A stretch of 64,000 bases of DNA from NCBI GenBank assembly GCA_951640195.1, contig OX621163.1, forward strand, positions 2,666,001 to 2,730,000, in the 5' to 3' direction. The stretch comes from Porpolomopsis calyptriformis (Eukaryota; Basidiomycota; Agaricomycetes; Agaricales; Hygrophoraceae). The translations under genes and the position numbers were made by a program. The notes beneath the pieces were generated by a model. That model did not search any database and was not told the origin of the DNA. It saw only the letters and a list, made by a program, of their open reading frames with translations. Shown piece after piece: positions 1 through 10,486 of the stretch. The stretch's first letter is position 1, and every line of letters begins with the position of its first letter.

Positions 1-66
1 AGAAACCTGGTCAAGGAAGAAATGTTTGAGTTCTGGAGACCTCAGCCTCAATTGAGGTCAACTCTA
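1..66. other. Flank left of the copia element, nothing recognised
   Basis: Short AT-rich flank outside the copia 3' LTR. It carries no recognisable coding motif and does not match the flank on the other side of the element (from 6195), so no target-site duplication can be shown. Confidence 0.4.
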
Positions 67-327
67 TATCAAGGCTGGAAGCTACTACCTTAAGAACCAC
101 ACCTGGTGTCAAGCTTCACTATCAATAGTAATAATATGGTGATATAAATACAGGGAGGTACTAACCTGGTGTCAAGCTTCACTGTCAATACTAAGGAGCA
201 GTGAGCTTGACACCAGAGACTTTGGACAGATTTTTGACCAAATAAGAACAAACAAATCAGCTACAACTTCAGACTGGTACAAACTAGTACTGCTCTATGC
301 AGAAGAGGAGATCATCACATCCTAACA
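67..327 (-). repeat. Copia 3' LTR
   Basis: Read on the minus strand it begins TGTTAGGATG and ends CTTGATA. It matches 5937-6194 almost throughout. A direct repeat of about 30 bp (around acctggtgtcaagcttcac) occurs twice inside each LTR. Confidence 0.93.
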
Positions 328-337
328 ACTCCCCCTT
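328..337 (-). other. Copia polypurine tract
   Basis: The minus strand reads AAGGGGGAGT directly before the TGTTAGG start of the 3' LTR, the expected position for the plus-strand primer of reverse transcription. Confidence 0.85.
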
Positions 338-352
338 GATGAGACAACTCTA

Positions 353-3349
353 CTACTTCTTCAATCCCAACCTTTCTAACATCTCCAACACCTTCACTTT
401 GCTCAAGGCCTTGGTCAAGATATCTGCAGGCATGGCATCTGTCCTTAGGTGGATCAACTTGATGGTTCCCTTCTCCACTTCATTCCTCAACCAGTAAAAA
501 TGCAAGTCCAGATGCTTCATACATCCATGGTGTTCTGGGTTTTTGGCAACAGATAAGGCAGATTGGTTATCAATGAACAGAGTGGAAGGGGATGTGAATT
601 GGTAGCCAAGTTCAGTGAACAGATTTCTCAACCATAGGATTTCTTGACTAGCTGCAGTAGCTGCAACATACTCTGCTTCAGTGGTGGATAGTGCAACTAT
701 AGCCTGGAGTCGACTAGACCAACTGATAGCACCAGTACCCATCTTGACTATATAGCCTCCAGTGGAACGCCCATTATCAGGATTGCCAGCATGGTCAGCA
801 TCAGTATAAGTGGTGAATATTTCAGATGGGTTGGAAAGTGGTGAGTAGGTTAATTTGAAGTCAAGAGAGCCTTTGAGGTAACAGAAGAGATGTTTGACAG
901 CTTTCCAGTGCTGCATCCCAGGGTTCTTGCTGAAGTGGGCTAAGACACCAACAGTATAAGAGATATCTGGTCGAGTAGCTATGGCCAAGTACATTAATGA
1001 ACCAACAGCTTGGAGGTATGGGATGGAGCGCATTTCTTCAATCTCTTTAGAGGAAGTGGGAGACATGGATGTGCTGAGTTTGATGCCAGGATCAAGAGGA
1101 GTGCCAACTGGGTTGCAATCAGAGAGGTTAAAGCGTTTAAGCAAGTCAAGGATATATTGGCACTGAGACAATGATAAGGAATGTTCAGAACGATTCCGAG
1201 TGATTTCAACACCCAGTAGCCATGAGGTAGTCCCAAGATCACATAGTTGGAAGTACTTCCTAAGTTCATCCTTGACATGAGCAATCTCTGCAGTGGACTT
1301 TGCAGCAATAGTCATATCATCAATAAAGACTGGCACTATGATGCGCACATCATCCCTCTTGTAGATCCAGATACTGTGTTCACAGGTGATCCTCTTGAAG
1401 CCCATCTTCTCAAAGACCTCATTGAGTTTCTTGTGCCAACACCTGCCAGCCTGCTTTAAGCCATAGATAGATTTGAGCAAGTGCCAGACCCAGTGATTGC
1501 CCTTCTCAACAAAGCCTTCTGGCTGGCGCATATAGACCTCTTCTTCAAGTTCACCATTGAGGTAAGCTGAAGAGATATCAAGACTTTCTAATTCAAGGTC
1601 TTCAAGTGCAGCCAATGCCAGGATAGCTCGGAGTGAAGCCCACTTTGGAGTAGGAGCAAAGGTCTCAGTATAGTCAAATCCAGGTCTTTGGGCAAATCCT
1701 TGGGCCACCACTCTGCCTCTATAGCGCTCAATGGATCCATCAGCTTTCCTTTTAACCTTGAACACCCATTGGCTGCCAATAGCTTTGCGGCCAGGTGGGA
1801 GTTGTACAAGTTCAAAGGTGCCATTTTCAATAAGTTTTTGGATCTCATATAAAGCAGCCTTGTGCCATTCTTCCTTCTCTTCAGGGGAGCACTGCATTGC
1901 CTCATGGTATGTGTTAGGTTCACCATCATGAGTAGCTGTCTTGAATGCATGCTGAGAAGAGTTGAAAGCATACTCCACTGCTTGGTCCAGAGTAAGGTAA
2001 TCAGTCTCTTGACCACTGCACAGATATTCAAATCCAGATTGGATAGCATCTGCATACTCAAGTTCACCATCACTAGGGTCCTTGAGCAGGAGTTCATCAT
2101 CACTGCTAGACTCATTGACTGGAGATAATGGAGGTGAATGCATTTGGTGAGAAGCAGGAGGTGACATTGCAAGTGGGTCAGGAGTAGAAGCAGGTGGAGA
2201 AGCACTATTTGGAGTTGGAGACAGAGTGGATTGGGGAGGCACAGAGGATTGACGACCAAGTAGAGTCTCATTAAGGGAGCCTTGAGGATGACTAGCATGA
2301 GGAGGGTTTTGACGTCTTGAAGGTCCAGGTGGATCAGAGGCAGGTGCCTTATGTCCAGAAGGAACTGGGACAGCAGGAGGTAGATTGGGACCAGGTATAG
2401 GTGCAATTTGTGGCAAAGGTAGTACTGGATGTGGTGCTGTATCATCACTATGGTCATCCTCTCCCCCTTGATCCAGCACCACTACAGATGGTTCAGAGGG
2501 TGCAGAGCAATCAGGTAATATGGAAGGGGAAGAGACCAGATTTATAGCCACAGTAGAGTTGCCAGGAAAGCACCTTGCATCAAACACAGCATGACTGCTG
2601 ATAATGATCTTCTTAGCCACTGGGTCCCAGAACTTCCATGCTTTCACACCATCAGGGTAACCAACAAAGATGCACTTCCTAGAATGAGGTTGGAGTGCTT
2701 TCCTCTTCTCTTGGCGCACTAGCACATAGGCAAGGCAGCCAAAGATACGGAAGTAAGAGATGTCTGGTTTCTTCCCTTTCCAGTGGAAATATGGAGTGTC
2801 TCCATTCAAAGCAGAAGTAGGTGTCCTGTTCCTGGTATGCACATAGGTAGAGACAGCAAGTGCCCAAAAGGAGGGAGGGAGTTTAGCCTGAACCAGGAGT
2901 GCAGTGGCAGCAGCAACAATATCTTCATTTGCATGCTCAGCTACTCCATTTTGATGAGGTTCATTTGGCTCAGTGTGCTGACGCATGATACCATGGTCTG
3001 CACAGAACTGATTGAACTCCCTACTGATGAATTCACCTCCTTTATCATCCCTAGACATCTGAAGGCGTCTTCCAAGTTTGGTCTCAGCATAAGCCTTGAA
3101 TTGCTTGAATGCAACAAGAGCTTCTGTTTTACGTCTCAGGAAAGCAATCACCATGAACCTTGACTTGTCATCAATGAAGGGTTGCCAATAATGGTATCCC
3201 TCTGGTGTCTGAACAGGGAGAGGGCCCTTTAAGTCTGTGTGGACAAGTGCAAGAAGAGAGGATCGACGAGAGGCTGTCTTAGGGATATTATGATGGTGCT
3301 GCTTTCCAAAGATGCATGGCTCACAGATAGGGTCTGGAGATGAGTTGGA
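353..3349 (-). pseudogene. pol: Copia pol: integrase, reverse transcriptase, RNase H
   Basis: C-terminal two thirds of the copia polyprotein. The integrase core has the catalytic triad as Asp (codon 3235-3233, in HTDLKG), Asp (3046-3044, in DDKGGEF) and Glu (2938-2936, in NGVAEHAN), with 35 residues between the last two, the family's DD35E spacing. A Pro/Ser-rich linker follows, then RT_2 with QWVFKVKRKADGSIERYRGR, the NGELEEEVYM segment and the catalytic FIDD at 1327-1316. RNase H follows with TDADHAGN, STTEAEYVA and the terminal KHLDLHFYWLR and DILTKAL motifs. The frame is open from 3349 to the stop at 353, but a TAG at 3350-3352 separates it from the protease part, so the product would be truncated. 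Confidence 0.93.
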
Positions 3350-3905
3350 CTAGATGACCATGCCTGAGACAAGTTTATGGAGGTGCATATGCTTCAAATC
3401 ACCAAAGTTAAGGTGAGAGCAATGCTGATGCCACAGAGTAAGATCCAAGGGAAGGGTTGACTGAGCTGACTGAGCTGACTGAGGAACAATGATCTTGCCA
3501 TCAAGATAGCCAATATTGCGCTCATTGATGGAGGCAGTGAAATGGAGTTCATTGTGATAATAGAACTCAACTCGAGATTGTTGGATTGAAATGGTATATT
3601 GTTTAACACGAGTAAGGTGGAAGAGTGAAAGTAGATTACTGCCAAGATCAGGGACATGGAGTACATCATGAAATACAACTGGTCGCTTGGGTATACCATC
3701 TATGCCTGGTTGGAACTCAACTGAACCAATACCAGCAGAGTAGATTGTTGAATGGTCAGCTAGTTGAATAGCAGTGACATGGGGAGAATATGAGCGAAAC
3801 CAGTGTTTGTGAGGGGTCATATGTGATGTAGCACCTGTATCAGTGTTCCAGTCAGCACAGGATTGAGACTTGAGCCATAGGGAGCGATGGGATGAAGAGA
3901 GAGCA
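3350..3905 (-). pseudogene. Copia protease and GAG-pre-integrase domain
   Basis: This segment holds the aspartic protease with the active-site motif NTDTGATSHM (Asp codon 3841-3839) and the pre-integrase zinc-binding domain (LWHQHCSHLNFGDLKHMH), whose Cys pair (CEPC) lies just past the stop. It is in a different frame from gag and in the same frame as the integrase-RT block. It ends in a TAG at 3350-3352, best explained as a single-base change from a Gln codon, because the protein similarity continues straight through. The protease cleaves the Gag-Pol precursor in the virus-like particle. Confidence 0.9.
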
Positions 3906-4797
3906 CTTTGCATGACCAGCAAATTCAATGGTAGCAGTGTTGGCATTGGTGGTATCTTCAGATGCTTCTTTTGCAGCAGGCTTGTTGCCTCTACCCCTGG
4001 CACCTCGACCACATCCTTGCCATTGGGCAGTCTGCTGTTTGGCATCAGCAGAGGCCTTCTGCTTCTTGAAGCACTTGTCCTCTGTGTGGTTGGTTTTGCC
4101 ACAGAAGGAGCAAAGCAAAGCAGATGATGATGATTGGTAGGCAAGGCTGGGAGATGAGGAGGAGACATTTCTGGCAAGCCGCTGGCTCTCTTCATTCTGG
4201 AAGGCAGATTGGAGTTTATCGATATCAAGGGAGTCAATGAGTAGGAGGGAGGATGCAAAGTTGTTGTATTCGGCAGGAAGGGCACGGATGAGGGTCATGC
4301 AGAGAAGTTCTTTATCCAGGTTGTCCAGTGTGAAGTTAGATGGACAGAGAGCTTTGATATCCTGCAGAGCTTTATCAGCTCTAGCCATTAAGGCAGGCAG
4401 GGTTTTAGCATCATCCTTCCTAATACTGAACAGCGCATCATAGGCATTGAAGTGGGTTCCTGGTCTCTTCTGCAGATGGACAGCCTCTAACTTAGCCCAC
4501 ATTGCTGCAGGGTCAGCTTTGGCATCCTTCACATGCACCTTCTGGCTGTCCTCAATGGCAAGCCATATCTCTCCACTAGCTCTTCCAGATTTCCGGTTCC
4601 AATCCCTAAGCTCAGTGATTTCAGCAGGGGTAGGTTTGACAGGGTCAGCAGCAGTAGGCCTAGGCAGAGATCCATCCACATACTCCCAGAGTTCTTTGGT
4701 GTGAAGGTAAGCCTCCATGTTGTCAGCCCACTTGCCCCCAATTAGTGGGAGTGAGGCAGGGGAATGTCCTCTTTGATTCATTGGTGGAGGCTGACAT
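3852..4797 (-). pseudogene. gag: Copia gag with zinc knuckle, two frameshifts
   Basis: Gag packages the element's RNA. The best start is the ATG at 4797-4795, because its first residues (MSASTNESKRTF...) fit a copia Gag N-terminus. That frame is lost at a C5 run on the plus strand (4735-4739), after which similarity continues in another frame (DNMEAYLHTKELWEYVDGS). The CCHC knuckle CSFCGKTNHTEDKC is near 4125-4085 and is followed by a Gly/Arg-rich tail. Near 3895 a second frame change into protease falls in a CT repeat. Both shifts lie in short repeats, typical of indels. The second could be a translational frameshift, but most copia elements use one frame, so mutation is the simpler view. 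Confidence 0.85.
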
Positions 4798-5920
4798 GAT
4801 GATGATGATGGTGTGTAGGTAGGTGATAAATGGATTATGGAGTATAAAGGGGTAGTGGATGGCAAGGATAGGGTGAGGTTGGTAAATCAGTCTTCTGTGG
4901 GTCTCACACACACTACCAGCTTATTCTCAAGTCGATGAAATCAGTGCTAGCAGTGGTAGTTGATTAATGGAGCTACTTCCAATAAATTGGAAGGGGAGGC
5001 AACTGTAAACCCACCAACCCAATCTCCCTACAACACTGCGTGCAGAGAGAGGTGCTGACTGGTGTGAACCAAGCCAAATAGCAACTGGGGTAACACTCTG
5101 ATAAGAGAGCCCAGGGAGGTAGCACTTCACTGCACTTCACTTTGTTCTAATCTCCTTTCAATAAACCAATGTGCACAGTGACAGCCACAGCACAGACTGA
5201 TGAATGATCAAGTGCTAGAGTCCAGAGAGGTCCCAAGAGTCCAAATTTTTGCCAGAGCACAGAGGGCACGTCCTAGAGTGTCTTGAAGCGATTACAACGT
5301 CCTGGGAGCGATGGAAGCGATGGAACACGAATGGGAATGATTGGGAGGTAGATAGGAGTGGTGAATAATGATGGAGCGCTCCTGGATGATCCGCAAAGGC
5401 AGTAAGCGTATAAGCGAGGGAACCCGATTCGGACGTGGCCTTTAACGTCCACAAGCAATTTCGGACCGATTCGGTGCGATTTGAGTTGGTGGGCACAGGA
5501 ATGATGTGTCAGATCACAGAATGGTGGTTTGGAGTGGTGGGGCTGTTACAGATGGCCACAATGAATGGAGTTGATAACAAGCACCCACAAGTGTCCACAA
5601 GTGCCCACTGATGAGCTGGCAGTCACTGGGATGGATTGGGATGGGTAGGCCTATCACAGATGATGAATAGTGATGTGGACAATTGATTGGGATGTCCTGG
5701 CAAGGGAAATGAAGCCAGCAACGTGTAAATCGGTGGAGGCGCAGAAGGGAGCGTCCGAAAATGGTTGCAAAAGTTTCGAAGTCAGAGAGTGAAAATTGGG
5801 TGAGGACCAGGGTGATTTATATCAGTGGTGCTGGTGAGAGGTCTGGAGAGTGGTTGTAATGGTCCAGGAGTATGCAGGAGCTGTTAGACACAATAGGGGG
5901 TGATTTTAGGCGAAATTTGC
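4798..5920 (-). other. Copia 5' leader, about 1.1 kb, no gene seen
   Basis: Non-coding interval between the primer-binding site and the gag start, long for a copia leader. The part around 5250-5480 keeps more CpG than the coding region. On the minus strand a TATAAAT-like motif lies near 5817-5824. The small open frames here have no family signature and are probably chance. Confidence 0.6.
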
Positions 5921-5936
5921 AGCAGGGCTCATAACC
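5921..5936 (-). other. Primer-binding site matching the initiator tRNA anticodon arm
   Basis: Directly downstream of the 5' LTR the minus strand reads GGTTATGAGCCCTGCT. This resembles the complement of the anticodon stem-loop of initiator tRNA-Met (GGTTATGGGCCC in Drosophila copia), not the tRNA 3' end. Copia elements of this kind prime with a cleaved half-tRNA. Confidence 0.7.
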
Positions 5937-6194
5937 TATCAAGGCTGGAAGCTACTGCCTTAATAACCACACCTGGTGTCAAGCTTCACTGTCAATACTA
6001 ATAATATGGTGATATAAATACAGGGGGTGACTAACCTGGTGTCAAGCTTCACTGTCAATACTAAGGAGCAGTGAGCTTGACACCAGAGACTTTGGACGCA
6101 TTTTTGACCAAATAAGAACAAACAAATCAGCCACAACTTTGGACTGGTACAAACCAGTACTGCTCTATGCAGAGGAGATCATCACATCCTAACA
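5937..6194 (-). repeat. Copia 5' LTR
   Basis: Partner of 67-327, beginning TGTTAGGATG on the minus strand at 6194. It keeps both internal direct repeats. Confidence 0.93.
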
Positions 6195-7892
6195 GATTAT
6201 CCCAATATCCCACCCTAGCACATCTGGAATATGGACGAGAAGGGTGTGTAGTTGGGTGGGGGCCATAGGCAATCAAAAAAATACTACCGACTCTGCAGTC
6301 TCAAGCAATCCAAGTTTTATCGTATCCATAGCGACAACCTTGAACTTGTTACAATCATTGAATCTATTTCCCCTGCCGGATTCTCCATTCCTCCCACATT
6401 TGTTCTCGCAGATGGACCCAAACCTGCCCTTGTCAGATTAGAGGAACCAATTAGCGGCCTAGCAATATCACCCAATGGGTGGACTGATAATGAGCTTGGC
6501 TTCCAGTGGTTTCTCCAGACCTTCATCCCCTTCGCCCTCTCCAAGAAGGTTAGTAACAATCCGATACTTCTTTTTATTGATGGCCACAACTCTCATGAAA
6601 CCGACTGAGTTCGTGAGTTGGGGTTCCAGCACAATATTATCATTATCGCCTTCCCCTCAAAATGCACTCACAAGCTACAGCCACTTCATGTGGTTGTCTT
6701 TGCCCAGACCCAGCATCACTGGTCCAACCATTGCAGCCACCAGATTGTCGAGGGTGTCCAGATGGACAGGTACAATGTGGTCCAAGAGTATATGAAGGTG
6801 CATGCCTTCATAACACCTGAGCTTTTGAGCTCGGCATTCCAGGCCACTGGGATCTTCCCTTTCAATCCCAACATCTTCACTAATGTAGATTTTGCACCAG
6901 CCAAATCATTTTCGAACAAAATGCATATACCCAATTCCTTTCTGACAGAAGTACCTTCCTCACCATCTGCTATTGCCTCCCCTACCTCCCTCCATACTGA
7001 AACAGACTCAGACATAGACTTGTCTAAGTCGGACCTAGATGTTGACAAGCAGAATATTGTGGAATGGGACACAGATGTTGACGATCCAGACTACGAGCCA
7101 CTCGATGACAACAATCTCATAACAACAACCTCGACTACTGCTATTGATTCTGACAGGCCATCACGCAATCCACCATTAGCTAACCGGCAGTTCCTTCACT
7201 CCCAATCCTCATCTGCTAACTTCACTCTCTCAGCACAAACCCTCTCATCAGCCCCCCTCTCTGCAAGCCTTGCCCTTGACTCCAACCAAGCTCCGATCCC
7301 CTCTACTACAGAGGAAAAAGATTTTGAGCTTCGTCAGCTCTGGTACGAGTGTGAGCTTTTGCAGAAGGAGTTGACACAGGCAAAGGCAGAGCTAATGGCG
7401 AGTAATGCCCATTGCATGGTGATGACATGGGCTGCAACTGAGGCCAGAGTTGAGCTAGAGAATCAGAAGAAGAAGACCTGCCAATTAGTAAAGAGTGGGC
7501 CTCGGTATCTCACTCACCCAGAAATCAGGGAGCAGTGGAACAAAGACCAAGCAGAGAAAGCTGCATGCGAGAGGGAAGCTACTGAGAAGGAAGCTGAGAA
7601 GGTAGCACAGGAAGCAGCTCGTCTAGTGTGGATCCAGGAGAAGACTACTTCAAGGATTTTTACAGGTTCGCTCTCATCCTACAAACGTAAGGATAATCTT
7701 ATCACTCTGGCTGGTGCACTCAATCTCCCTACAACTGGGATCATTACTGAGCTCAATGAAAGAATCAAAGCCTATCTTGATGCTCATCCAGAACTGGAGC
7801 AGAACCCTTGCTTTACAGGACTTTTCCATCGTAATCGGCATGGGCAGGTGAATAATAATACTACTGATGTACTCATCTCTGATGTATTGTAA
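6195..7892 (+). pseudogene. Pogo-like (DDE_1) transposase, truncated and inactive
   Basis: Catalytic and C-terminal part of a Tc1/mariner-superfamily transposase of the pogo/DDE_1 type. The first Asp is in MDEKGV (6234-6236), the second in LLFIDGHNSH (6579-6581). The third site, in LQPLxVVVF, is His (CAT 6687-6689) where the family has Asp, so the active site is broken. There are 35 residues between the second and third sites. Two in-frame stops (TAG 6249-6251, TGA 6606-6608) interrupt one reading frame. Downstream come the family's terminal helices (AFQATGIFPFNP), an acidic linker and a Lys/Glu coiled coil (about 7320-7640). The DNA-binding N-terminal half is absent, cut off at the copia 5' LTR. 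No terminal inverted repeat was found. Confidence 0.85.
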
Positions 7893-8639
7893 ACTATATG
7901 TCTTGCTTTCATACTGTCTCATTGGTTCAAGTCGGTGCTTTAATAACCTACCAAAATTAGGCTGTTACTGATGTAACTAGCTGATTCAGTGGTAGCTTAT
8001 ATAAGTGGCCGATTTAGTGGTCAATGACAGTATCCTTGTGTTTGATGTCATCGCATTCACCTGATCATAACCATTGTCGTGTTTCAGAAGTACTCAAAGA
8101 TGGAGAAGGAAGTGGTAGGTGTGCTCTTCCTATCTCTGATCTATTTCTAACTCCTTTGCAAACAGAAAGTCACAGCAGTGATATCCGCTCGCAAAGCCAC
8201 TTAATCAATGGTGTGTTCCAACTCCTTTTTTTAAGACATTGGATTGATCAATTATCTCTCTTATAGAGCCTTCATATGAGTTCACTGTAAAATGGGAATG
8301 ATGGGAACAAGAATCAGCAAGCAATGGTATAAACAGGAAGCGCTAGGAAGCAATGGGAGGGCCAGAAAGGAGGACCGAAACTTGTATCACTGTAAATCAC
8401 AGTGAATCACTTTCAATCAAGCGATTAATAAATAAATCGTATGCATTCTCATATTCAAATCTATTCAGATCATGCTATGCTAGCAAGAATCAGTCCCAAT
8501 AGACTGGAGCAGATAAATATCTGCTGTATTCTCATTTTAGCAATTCATCCCAATTTAGACAGATACTATCAGGTGCAGTTGCTATCAATCTCTCTCAATC
8601 AACACAATTTTCACTGGGCTTGAGGATCCATTCATTAAT
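7893..8639. other. Intergenic stretch, no gene recognised
   Basis: AT-rich sequence after the pogo remnant. It may include that element's 3' non-coding end, but I could not identify a terminal inverted repeat or any protein similarity. Confidence 0.4.
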
Positions 8640-9113
8640 TCACTGATGGTCCTGTTGGCAGTACTCAACTTCCTCACAAGCCTGCCACTCAGTTACACAA
8701 TCTGCAAAGCTCTTAGCAAGGGCATCTCTAAAGGCACTCCAGGGTCCAAGGGGAACAGGGTCTTCTTCATTGTTTACCATGCTGAAGTATTCATCAACAT
8801 AATGCTGAGCCCAGGTTGCCGCTGTCCCTTCCTTCATGTAAGAAAGGGTAATAAGAATATGTTCTTCATTGCTAGTAACTTGTTAGCCATGGAGGTAGAT
8901 AGTCACCTGCTGCATCCAGTTTCTAAAATCCTTTGGGGCACCATCAAAGGTGGAGGGCTCAGTGAGTTTAATCTTATTAGGGATAGTATTAGTCATTGGT
9001 GTAGGAAAGGTTAAGGGGGGGGGGGGGTGCTGGGGTTTGCTAGGGGCATCTTCAAATTCTACATTGTCTAAGAGACCATAGCTAACCCTCAAGCTTGTTC
9101 CTGGCAGTGTCAT
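8640..9113 (-). pseudogene. gag: Gypsy-type gag fragment
   Basis: Minus-strand segment with features of a Ty3/gypsy Gag core: KLTEPSTFDGAPKDFRNWMQQV, then after a stop MKEGTAATWAQHYVDEYF and FRDALAKSFADCV. These fit the retrotrans_gag pattern of a substrate-domain entry followed by a helical capsid region. The two open pieces lie close together and are separated by stop codons. No pol or zinc knuckle follows; the similarity ends near 8640. A 13-base poly-G run (9015-9027) lies in its Pro-rich N-terminal region. Confidence 0.7.
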
Positions 9114-9278
9114 TACAGATTGTCTCAGATGTAGACTTCCCTGATAAGGTTACATAGTACTTTATTAGTACCATATCAGCAAAAGATGCAAATTGATAAA
9201 GCAAGGAAGTAGGTGACTAGTTTGGGAGACAGGTAGATTATGTGGTGGCATGTGTGGGGATTAATCTAGTGTTAGGTC

Positions 9279-9351
9279 ACTGCTCCTTAGTATTGACAGT
9301 GAAGCTTGACACCAGGTGTGGTTCTTAAGGCAGTAGCTTCCAGCCTTGTTA
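9279..9351 (+). repeat. Copia LTR fragment
   Basis: Matches the end of the copia LTR in plus orientation (cactgctccttagtattgac ... cagccttgttat). The two internal direct repeats of the LTR have collapsed to one with loss of the sequence between them. No copia coding sequence adjoins it. Confidence 0.85.
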
Positions 9352-9661
9352 TCTAGAGCACTTCAGACACTAGCAAATCTGGATATAAGATCAACAGTTC
9401 AGTAGTGGAAGGCTGTGTGGATGAAGGGGGGCAGATAAGGATAGGGGTATAAGGTGGGGCAGAGTAGTCTAGAGTAAGTGGTCAACTTGAAACTAGTGGA
9501 GACATCCATTAGGGTCTTCCAAGTAGTTCTAAATGAAAGAGGATAGGAGATCCAAGGTTATCTTCAACTAGTAAATAGTTGTGGAAGATGATAAGGAGTA
9601 GTTCCAAGGAAGTGCTAGAAGAAGTGAGGTTGAAGAGGTGAGTTAAGAGGTTAAACCAGCT
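9352..9661. other. Unassigned stretch, no gene seen
   Basis: About 310 bp without an open frame that resembles a protein family. It lies between an LTR fragment and a repeat shared with the right end of the window. Confidence 0.4.
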
Positions 9662-9834
9662 GTTAGGTGTGAAGCAGGACTCAGGTCTTTACTCTAGGAG
9701 GTCCAAGGTGGGTCTTAGCTGATGCAAACCAAGAAGTTAGCAAGTCCAAGTTGTAGTTCAACCTAGAGAAGTACAAGCAATTCTGAGCTACCTATATTTA
9801 CCCAAAAAAGAGACTCATCATAACAGTATAATTG
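9662..9834. repeat. LTR-like repeat L, internally shortened
   Basis: Starts TGTTAGGTG and ends CATCATAACA, forming TGTTA...TAACA ends. About 145 bp match 63721-63890 closely, and the last 22 bp match 63388-63409. The central part appears deleted at the join around 9810. Orientation cannot be fixed, because the ends look alike on both strands. Confidence 0.6.
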
Positions 9835-10039
9835 CACACAGAAATTATTTGATTGACCTATAACACACCCACTAGTGGCTATCCTAGCATTGAGAAGATG
9901 AAGGAACTACTCCTCTATAACTACACATAGGAAGGTGCCACACAAGATATTACCAATTATGTGAAGTCCTGCCTCACTTGTCAACAAACCAAGGTTTACC
10001 CACAGAAACCTACTAGACTTCTCCAACCATTACCCCCTC
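9835..10039 (+). pseudogene. Gypsy integrase zinc-binding domain fragment
   Basis: Translates, with a stop, as a gypsy integrase H2C2 domain: GYPSIEKMKELLLYNY followed by ITNYVKSCLTCQQTK and a PTRLLQPLPP linker. The Cys pair (CLTC) is intact. The second zinc-ligand His, usually in GHP, appears as Tyr (GYP), a C-to-T change. The fragment is cut at 10040 by an F-family LTR. Confidence 0.7.
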
Positions 10040-10136
10040 TGTAACAGATATAGCTATTACAGGGGCAGTTATAAGGATGTGATCCTTATTTGTTAGTATT
10101 TATATACTAAAGAGTGGTACATAGTTAGTATTTACC
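10040..10136 (+). repeat. Family F LTR, 5' part only
   Basis: Begins TGTAACAGATATAGC and matches the first 95 or so bases of the complete F LTR at 22483-22694. It stops where the LTR of chromovirus copy A begins. Confidence 0.8.
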
Positions 10137-10331
10137 TGTAAGGGTTGGGGATAAGTTATCACACTTTGCTCAATACTAGGATATACATAGAACCAATGTA
10201 TTGGGGCAATCTGGTATAAGTGGGAGTGGGATGTAAACTTATTGTTTACCTAAGTGTAACCAGTACTTAAGGTATCTAGTACAAATAAGTACAAACACAG
10301 CACAGTGGCTGTATGTAACAGATCTGTTACA
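10137..10331 (-). repeat. Chromovirus A 3' LTR with polypurine tract
   Basis: On the minus strand it begins TGTAACAGATC and ends CTTACA. The adjacent internal sequence reads AAAGGGGGAGGA, a polypurine tract, which identifies this as the 3' LTR. Confidence 0.92.
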
Positions 10332-10486
10332 TCCTCCCCCTTTGGCTTAACTGCTGGGGTAAGTTAAGCCTGAAAAGCCAGGCATAATACACATTAAAAG
10401 TCCACATAACACAATCTATATAAAATATAGAAAGAATTAAAGAAAAACAGAAAACTAATGCTGTAGTAATACAACTGCAGCGAAGA

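Larger units (their letters stand above)
67..6194 (-). mobile_element. Ty1/copia LTR retrotransposon, degenerate
   Basis: Two near-identical LTRs (67-327 and 5937-6194) in the same orientation bracket a gag-protease-integrase-RT-RNase H polyprotein read on the minus strand. Integrase precedes reverse transcriptase, which defines Ty1/copia. A polypurine tract adjoins the left LTR and a tRNA-derived primer site adjoins the right LTR, so the right LTR is the 5' one. The 5' leader is long (about 1.1 kb). The coding region has two apparent single-base frameshifts and one in-frame stop. The five bases outside the LTRs (ctcta, gatta) do not match, so the target duplication has decayed or the ends are rearranged. 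Confidence 0.95.

Noticed and set aside
1588..2457. Long minus-strand Leu-rich frame overlapping copia pol.
   Set aside because: It is an out-of-frame shadow of the Pro/Ser-rich linker and RT coding sequence.
5215..5496. Small frames in the copia leader.
   Set aside because: They have no family motif and sit between the primer site and gag; probably chance frames in CpG-richer leader sequence.
9015..9027. 13-base poly-G run considered as a telomere or quadruplex site.
   Set aside because: It is a lone homopolymer inside the Pro-rich part of a gag fragment; no telomere-like repeat surrounds it.
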